NCBI GenBank assembly: GCA_015179045.1 | Contig: WHUZ01000332.1 | Coordinates: 1-11,549 of the forward strand | From: Kalaharituber pfeilii | Taxonomy: Eukaryota; Ascomycota; Pezizomycetes; Pezizales; Pezizaceae | Length of the DNA: 11,549 nucleotides | Direction: 5' to 3' | Shown: piece by piece, positions 8,309 through 11,549 of the stretch | Position numbering within the stretch: position 1 is the first letter of the stretch | Layout of the letters: every line of letters starts with the position of its first letter | Made by a program: the position numbers and the translations under genes | Notes under the pieces: generated by a model | Database searches by the model: none | What the model saw: only the letters and a program-made list of their open reading frames with translations | What the model was told of the DNA's origin: nothing

Positions 8309-9047
8309 TGTTATGGGCGTGAGGTGCTCGGCTCCGGTGGGCGCTGGAAGGGACCGGATGTTACGGCTACGGTGGGGAAAACGGCAGTGCCGGCGTCGTC
8401 CCGGAAGTGTGAATACGGCGGGTCGGAATGGCTACGGAGGTATATACGGCGGACCGGAAGGGCAGCTACTCGGCGGGGGGCACGCAGCGGAGCAGAGCGA
8501 TTCACGGGCGTAGTGAGGGAACGATAGGTTCAGAGTTATAGAGAAACTTAGGACACCGCTTGTGTCTTGATTCTTCTAACTATGCTATCACCAGCCGGTG
8601 CTTATATAGACTTCAGCGCAGCCATACATGAGGAGTCAACAAATGAATAATTGGCTGGCAATGCGGCGGTTCCTTATCAATGCCAATACTGGTGGTAATA
8701 GGCACACGTAACGAAAACATGCAAAAATAGTACGGGACAAAGATAACGAATGTACTAATGCATGTGCGTATATAAATGAAGCTTCCGTAATTCGAGTGTA
8801 TGCATCAAGCTACATTCCGGATGACACACCCTTCCGTAGTACTGCCCTATCTAAACGATGCGAGAATCAACAGCCAAGCCTAATGGGTGATCAGTCCGGT
8901 CAATCAGCATTGGTCTTATGTTCGATTGCAGGGTCAGCGTTTTCCCCTTGGCGGGTAAGTCTTCACCTTTAGCCGTGGCAGCTAATTAATAGTGGAACCC
9001 TTGCCCCTTGCCACAGTGGTAGGCAAGTTTCCACCTTAGCCGTAACA
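8309..9047 (-). repeat. 3' LTR of the younger gypsy element (739 bp)
   Basis: It begins TGTTATGG and ends CCGTAACA, giving terminal inverted repeats that match at seven of eight bases and the TG...CA ends typical of LTRs. A polypurine tract adjoins the internal end and the outer end abuts the interrupted pol of another element. On the minus strand, U3 runs from 9047 to about 8610, a TATATAAG box follows, then R-U5 to 8309. U3 starts with two diverged copies of a block about 60 bp apart (anchored at CCCCTTG 8944 and 9004), and the mutated LTR at 4098 has the same duplication. Small open frames inside the LTR (8297-8527) are composition artefacts. Confidence 0.88.
8601..8608 (-). promoter_or_regulatory. 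LTR TATA box
   Basis: TATATAAG on the minus strand, preceded by U3 and followed by sequence conserved with the mutated LTR. It would set the transcription start of the element about 25-35 bases downstream, in the region near 8570. Confidence 0.7.
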
Positions 9048-9062
9048 TTACCCCCCCGTTTA
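9048..9062 (-). promoter_or_regulatory. Polypurine tract next to the 3' LTR
   Basis: On the minus strand AAACGGGGGGGTAA directly precedes the LTR start TGTTACGG. A purine run at this place is where plus-strand DNA synthesis is primed in LTR retrotransposons, and it fixes the inner LTR boundary at 9047. Confidence 0.75.
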
Positions 9063-9369
9063 GGGTACTCGTCCTGAGTAACAATCACCAACAGAAAACC
9101 GAACTAATTGGGATTGTGGGTCTCATACTTTGGCTATCGGCGTACCTTATACGTGAGGTAACACACGAGCTGAACCGCAGTTGCCCGTGGCCGATGGTGA
9201 GACTGGTGTGTCTTTCACTCATCATCAGTGAGCTGTTAAAAACCTTCCCGAAGACAAAACCCAGTGGGAAAAAGTCTCCGTAAGGAAAAGGTACTCACGC
9301 CAACGAACCATCCGAGTAGCATGGCAGCACAGAATTCCCATTTGTGCAATATGCTCTGTCCCATGAGCA
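9063..9369 (-). other. 3' untranslated stretch between pol stop and polypurine tract
   Basis: No open frame with recognisable content. It contains weak inverted repeats (for example CACT/AGTG arms around 9217-9233) but nothing I can assign. Its place after the chromodomain stop and before the polypurine tract fits the 3' non-coding part of a gypsy element. Confidence 0.6.
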
Positions 9370-9495
9370 TCAATGCTTTATTGGACCGTAGGGTCCCGAA
9401 GGCTTCCTCGGATGTTGATCGTGGAACTCTCTGACAGATTCCAATGATCTACGAAGATTCTCAACCGTTTCCCAAGTCTCGTCATCTCTGCCATA
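9370..9495 (-). pseudogene. C-terminal chromodomain of the gypsy integrase
   Basis: The minus strand from about 9489 reads RDDETWETVENLRRSLESV, then REFHDQHPRKP, and stops at TGA 9370-9372. This matches the second half of a chromodomain (the D-x-TWEP-x-NL block and the following helix) as found at the C-terminus of chromovirus integrases, where it guides integration to marked chromatin. The first half of the chromodomain and the integrase C-terminal module are missing: only about 90 bases separate this block from the HPQTD block of the core, where roughly 150 residues would be usual. A deletion has therefore joined them. Confidence 0.8.
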
Positions 9496-9842
9496 GTTCG
9501 GTTATGGAAGATATGGAGATACTATTTGGGAGTCTGTATTACACACACTCTGCAATACCAGACATTGCGCGTCAGAGACTCTGTCGGTCTGGGGGTGGTA
9601 AGCGGTACAGAGTTGGAGTTTTGTAATGTCTTTTCGAAGGGCTGAGGCGAATTGTGGTCCACATTCAGAGGAGATGTGGCGGGGTAGACCAAATTGCCTG
9701 AGGACGTCATTGAAGGCGTTGGCGACGTCTCGAGTTGTCCAAGTGTTTTTTGCCGGTGTATAGTGCAGCGCTGCATTTCGGTGAACCGGTTTGTGACAAC
9801 TGAAATAGCATTAAAGCCCTTGGTAGTTCTCCAACAAAGTCC
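9495..9842 (-). pseudogene. Integrase catalytic core of the younger element, defective
   Basis: Minus-strand blocks in order: MDFVGELP (about 9820-9844), then in another frame DVANAFNDVLRQFGLPRHIS, SECGPQF (9649-9669) and AYHPQTDRVSD (about 9571-9603). Gypsy integrases normally have SDRGPQF and HPQTDGQxE, so the second catalytic aspartate is glutamate (codon 9664-9666) and the catalytic glutamate is aspartate. Compared with the left copy about six codons are missing between these blocks near 9624, and there is at least one frameshift downstream of MDFVGEL. Inactive for strand transfer by these changes. The 84-codon open frame at 9522-9776 is an out-of-frame shadow of this domain. Confidence 0.88.
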
Positions 9843-9889
9843 ATAGCTATCTCCTCAAGGCTTCCTACTAGTAGGTGTTGGCATAGTCT

Positions 9890-10035
9890 AGTTTGCCTCG
9901 GATGTCGGTCAGCTTTGGCCTTCAGGCAGGCTGCACAACCGGCGACATAATCGGCTACTCAGCCGTCCCAGTAGAAGTTCCGAGAGAGGAGTCCGATGCA
10001 CACCCCAGTGTCGGGCCACGTTACTGTCGTGGCAT
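9890..10035 (-). pseudogene. H2C2 zinc-binding motif of gypsy integrase
   Basis: HDSNVARHWGVH (9996-10031) supplies the histidine half and CAAC (9926-9937), within YVAGCAACLKAKADRH, the cysteine half of the HHCC motif at the N-terminus of retrotransposon integrases. A TGA stop and a frameshift lie between them, in the FYWDG block. The equivalent histidine half in the plus-strand element is VAGHWGVYHT near 7485. Confidence 0.85.
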
Positions 10036-10139
10036 CATCATTATCACGTTCGGGTACCTAGCCCATCATCGTTCCTCACCCATTCGTCACCGTTGACCCC
10101 AGGGATATTAGTCCACACATCTTCCACTTCACCAGTCTA

Positions 10140-10380
10140 AGATGGAGCGTCCGCTTTGCCGTTAGGCTGACGTAATCGAATTCGGAAAGTTTCTGGCTCC
10201 AGTTGAGTTGCTGGTTGTTGAGGCGTTGTTTGGTGGTGAAGTGCGTGGTGTATAGTGGACGGTGAAGACGGTGAACTTAATTCCCAATAACTCTATCCTC
10301 CATTTGTACAATCAAGGATTGCCAAGAGTTCGTTATCATGGATAGAGTAGTTTCGTTTGGAGGGGTCAGTATTCGGGAGT
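10140..10380 (-). pseudogene. RNase H C-terminal part of the younger gypsy element
   Basis: NYSIHDNELLAILDC (about 10303-10347), KFTVFT, FTTKQRLNNQQLNWSQKLSE (about 10175-10237) and NGKADAPS (about 10140-10163) are the standard closing blocks of gypsy RNase H, up to the GKADALSR-like end. They occur in different frames, so frameshifts interrupt the gene, and there is a TAG within the ELL-to-KFT interval. The reading ends at 10380 in the middle of the domain where unrelated sequence begins. Confidence 0.85.
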
Positions 10381-10596
10381 TGTCATGACCTAGCAATTCA
10401 GATAACTAACCATAAAGGTTGTTTTCCAAATTCCTAAGTCCTGAGCTAACAGTTACCCTGAACAACATATAAGTCATGTATTACTAATAAGTCATGTATA
10501 AGTCAGGGATTACTCATCAACAAGAAAAAGGAGGATTAATAATCATGTACGATAGTTTTCTTTAAAGATGCTATCAAAAGAAATGTAACTAACAAA

Positions 10597-10748
10597 TGAG
10601 TCAACTAGTGACTCAAGGAATGAGTCAAGGAATGAGTCAAGAAGTGACTCAAGGAATGAGTCAAGGAATGAGTCAAGAAGTGACTCAAGGAATGAGTCAA
10701 AGAGTGAGTCAAACGGTGACTCAAGGAAAGAAATCATGTAGTGAGTCA
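10597..10748. promoter_or_regulatory. Cluster of twelve TGA(G/C)TCA bZIP sites
   Basis: Exact TGAGTCA or TGACTCA heptamers start at 10597, 10609, 10621, 10633, 10645, 10657, 10669, 10681, 10693, 10705, 10717 and 10742. The first eleven are exactly 12 bp apart, and a 36-bp superunit (two TGAGTCA then one TGACTCA) is repeated. The heptamer is the binding site of Gcn4/CPC-1 and AP-1-type bZIP factors on either strand. The 12-bp period also yields open frames of 60 (plus) and 77 codons (minus) with MSQG and LDSF repeats, which I regard as by-products. The array lies about 170-320 bases upstream of the ATG at 10919. Confidence 0.8.
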
Positions 10749-10758
10749 AAAGACTCAC
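10741..10758. repeat. Perfect inverted repeat GTGAGTC-AAAA-GACTCAC
   Basis: Seven-base arms with a four-base spacer, including the last bZIP heptamer. It could pair as a hairpin or bind a dimeric factor; its function is unknown. Confidence 0.75.
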
Positions 10759-10799
10759 ACCAACATTCATGTACATAGAAAAGAAAGCTTGGCGGAGCG

Positions 10800-10807
10800 T
10801 ATTTAAG
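10800..10807 (+). promoter_or_regulatory. TATA-like box inside a GC-rich inverted repeat
   Basis: TATTTAAG is flanked by GGAGCG upstream and CGCTCG downstream, arms that pair over at least five bases. It lies about 110 bases before the ATG at 10919 and just after the bZIP cluster, the expected place for a core promoter reading rightwards. Confidence 0.6.
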
Positions 10808-10892
10808 GCGCTCGCTTTGCCCGCAGAGATAGTTCTTCAGAGTTCTTGAGCCAGAGCACATAGGAAGTACCTTCACTCTGACTTCTCTGAAG

Positions 10893-10911
10893 CTATCTAA
10901 AGTTTAGATAG
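10893..10911. repeat. 19-bp perfect palindrome before the start codon
   Basis: CTATCTAAA-G-TTTAGATAG has nine-base arms around one central base and ends seven bases before the ATG at 10919. In RNA it would form a small hairpin in the leader; in DNA it could be a dimer site. Confidence 0.75.
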
Positions 10912-10918
10912 TTTTAGT

Positions 10919-11287
10919 ATGGATAGGACACAATTCAAAGCAATCAGACTTATCTCTCCTCCCACCTCACCAGTGAATAAGTATAGATTCTACAGTAATT
11001 GTACTCCAGAATATAGCCCTTCTTTATTCTCCATAGTTTGCAGTTTAAACACTCTAACAGGTATATACTCAATAAAACCATTGGGATCACTACCATATTG
11101 TCAGAGGAGACTATTACAAGTCCTCTTTAAGTTCAGAGACTTCCAGTCAGAAGGACAACTCCTTGAAAGCTACTCAAGGGATAGAAGAGCAAAACTAGAA
11201 TTCATTCAATACCTAAGCCCAGAAGAAACAACCCTATACCAACCACAAATAACCATCCTTTACTCCTGTACTGAGAACTTGTTCTAG
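10919..11287 (+). CDS. Small hypothetical protein (122 residues)
   Basis: An ATG-to-TAG frame of 122 codons in sequence of moderate GC that shows no sign of RIP. I do not recognise the protein. It is polar and mixed, with no obvious signal peptide, membrane span or zinc motif; it has SPPTSP and TPEYSPS stretches in the first 35 residues and a charged middle-to-end portion (FRDFQSEGQLLESYSRDRR). The start is the first ATG after the TATA-like box at 10800, giving a leader of roughly 80-90 bases. Its stop lies 53 bases from the stop of the converging gene. It might be a first exon, an element-borne frame, or a chance frame; codon use alone cannot decide. Confidence 0.4.
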   Translation: MDRTQFKAIRLISPPTSPVNKYRFYSNCTPEYSPSLFSIVCSLNTLTGIYSIKPLGSLPYCQRRLLQVLFKFRDFQSEGQLLESYSRDRRAKLEFIQYLSPEETTLYQPQITILYSCTENLF

Positions 11288-11340
11288 TCCCAAAGTATTG
11301 CCTCTATCTGTCTAGGGACTCTTAGACAATAACTAAAGGA

Positions 11341-11549
11341 CTAAGCAACTTCTTCAACAGTCAGAATATAAGGAGGAGGTAAATCAGTCAAAATAAACTC
11401 CCTCCTAACCCTCTCCCTCTCCCTTAGAAACTTCCAATAAGAGTAAGACAAACAAACAACAATAATCAAAGCAATAGTACCAAACAAAGACAAGAAGACA
11501 ATTAAACCAACAGCATCCAAAGATAAAGGAAGAGCAAAGAAACCCCAGA
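11341..11549 (-). CDS. C-terminal part of a membrane protein with a PPPY tail (partial, runs off the right edge)
   Basis: The minus strand is open for 68 codons from the right edge to TAG at 11341-11343. Counting from the edge, residues 12-35 form one strongly hydrophobic segment (AVGLIVFLSLFGTIALIIVV and four more), followed by a basic stretch (WKFLRERERVRRE, 38-50) and a short tail ending LPPPYILTVEEVA. The positive charges after the span predict a cytoplasmic C-terminus by the positive-inside rule. PPPY fits the PPxY motif bound by WW domains of Rsp5/Nedd4-type ubiquitin ligases, which control sorting of membrane proteins. The family is unknown. It could be a host gene or, if the sequence from 10381 is an inserted element, an element-borne one. 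Confidence 0.55.
   Translation of the reverse strand, partial: WGFFALPLSLDAVGLIVFLSLFGTIALIIVVCLSYSYWKFLRERERVRREFILTDLPPPYILTVEEVA

Larger units (their letters stand above)
8309..10380 (-). mobile_element. Younger Ty3/gypsy chromodomain element, truncated, nested in the plus-strand copy
   Basis: Read on the minus strand this element has, from 10380 downward: an RNase H end, H2C2 zinc motif, integrase core, chromodomain, a 3' untranslated stretch, a polypurine tract and a 3' LTR ending at 8309. RT, protease, gag and the 5' LTR are missing because homology to the left copy stops exactly at 10380. Its base composition and CpG content are much higher than in the flanking AT-rich blocks, so it escaped most of the mutation process or arrived later. 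The left boundary falls inside the integrase of the plus-strand element, showing a nested insertion in opposite orientation. Confidence 0.88.
10381..10928 (+). other. Possible LTR or promoter block starting TGTCATGACC
   Basis: Gypsy homology ends at 10380 and this sequence begins with TG at 10381. It holds, in order, repeated TAAGTCATGTA words (10470-10480 and 10488-10498), a TTACTAA site, a dense bZIP-site array, a TATA-like box and a palindrome, which is how U3 and R of a fungal LTR are laid out. A terminal GGATAGGACA ending at 10928 matches the inverted start at seven of ten bases, but no primer-binding site follows it. Alternatively this is the ordinary promoter of the downstream reading frame in host flank. 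Confidence 0.35.

Noticed and set aside
8297..8527. Overlapping frames of 64-76 codons on both strands in GC-rich sequence
   Set aside because: They sit in the LTR, whose boundaries, TATA box and polypurine tract are clear; high CpG content merely lowers stop frequency.
9217..9233. Inverted repeat as a terminator or regulatory hairpin
   Set aside because: Arms are only four to five bases, expected by chance in a segment of this length.
8309..9500. Ribosomal RNA or tRNA genes in the GC-rich segment
   Set aside because: No conserved rRNA words or tRNA cloverleaf with internal promoter boxes were found; the LTR and 3' non-coding region explain the segment.
9522..9776. 84-codon minus-strand open frame
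   Set aside because: The integrase motifs (RQFGLPRHIS, GPQF, HPQTD) are in another frame of the same strand; this one is a shadow.
9893..10096. 67-codon plus-strand frame
   Set aside because: It is antisense to the zinc motif and RNase H remnant and has no recognisable content.
10543..10778. Repeat proteins with MSQG (plus) or LDSF (minus) units
   Set aside because: The 12-bp period makes any frame repetitive and open; the strict preservation of a bZIP heptamer is better explained as DNA sites. A short repeat peptide cannot be fully excluded.

Overview
The window looks like a repeat-dominated stretch of a filamentous fungus genome, most likely an ascomycete. It combines Ty3/gypsy LTR retrotransposons carrying a chromodomain, very AT-rich blocks almost devoid of CpG, and paired copies of one sequence that differ mainly by C-to-T and G-to-A changes. 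That pattern is what repeat-induced point mutation (RIP) or a RIP-like process leaves. No intact transposon gene survives. The species cannot be named from the sequence.

Left block (1 to about 2060): a heavily mutated gypsy pol on the minus strand. Reverse transcriptase lies near 1850-1390, RNase H near 700-960, the zinc-binding motif and integrase between about 1 and 560. Then come about 350 bases of AT-rich sequence, a tandem array of roughly 22 units of about 56-57 bp (2428-3650), and another AT-rich stretch without genes.

Middle block (4098-8308): a plus-strand relative of the same retrotransposon group. It has a RIP-mutated 5' LTR (from 4098, end uncertain near 4900), a gag-like region with internal repeats, and a broken pol (RT, RNase H, zinc motif, start of integrase). 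Short tandem repeats have grown inside pol, including ten full copies of a 24-bp unit at 7669-7908. Pol stops abruptly at 8308 within integrase.

Right block (8309-10380): a younger, CpG-retaining gypsy element on the minus strand, inserted into the middle one. Its 3' LTR (8309-9047) has TGTTA/TAACA ends, a TATA box and an adjacent polypurine tract. It is followed on the minus strand by a chromodomain, integrase core, zinc motif and RNase H remnant. The integrase-to-RNase H part (9495-10380) is the less-mutated partner of 1-903.

Far right (10381-11549): homology to the gypsy element ends at exactly 10380 and a different, moderate-GC sequence begins with TGTCATGACC. It has promoter-like structure: twelve TGA(G/C)TCA bZIP (Gcn4/AP-1 type) sites, eleven of them spaced exactly 12 bp apart, then a TATA-like box and a 19-bp palindrome just ahead of a 122-codon reading frame. 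A converging partial gene on the minus strand encodes a membrane segment and a PPPY tail. This segment is either another inserted LTR element or host flank beside a truncated gypsy copy. It is the least explained part of the window.
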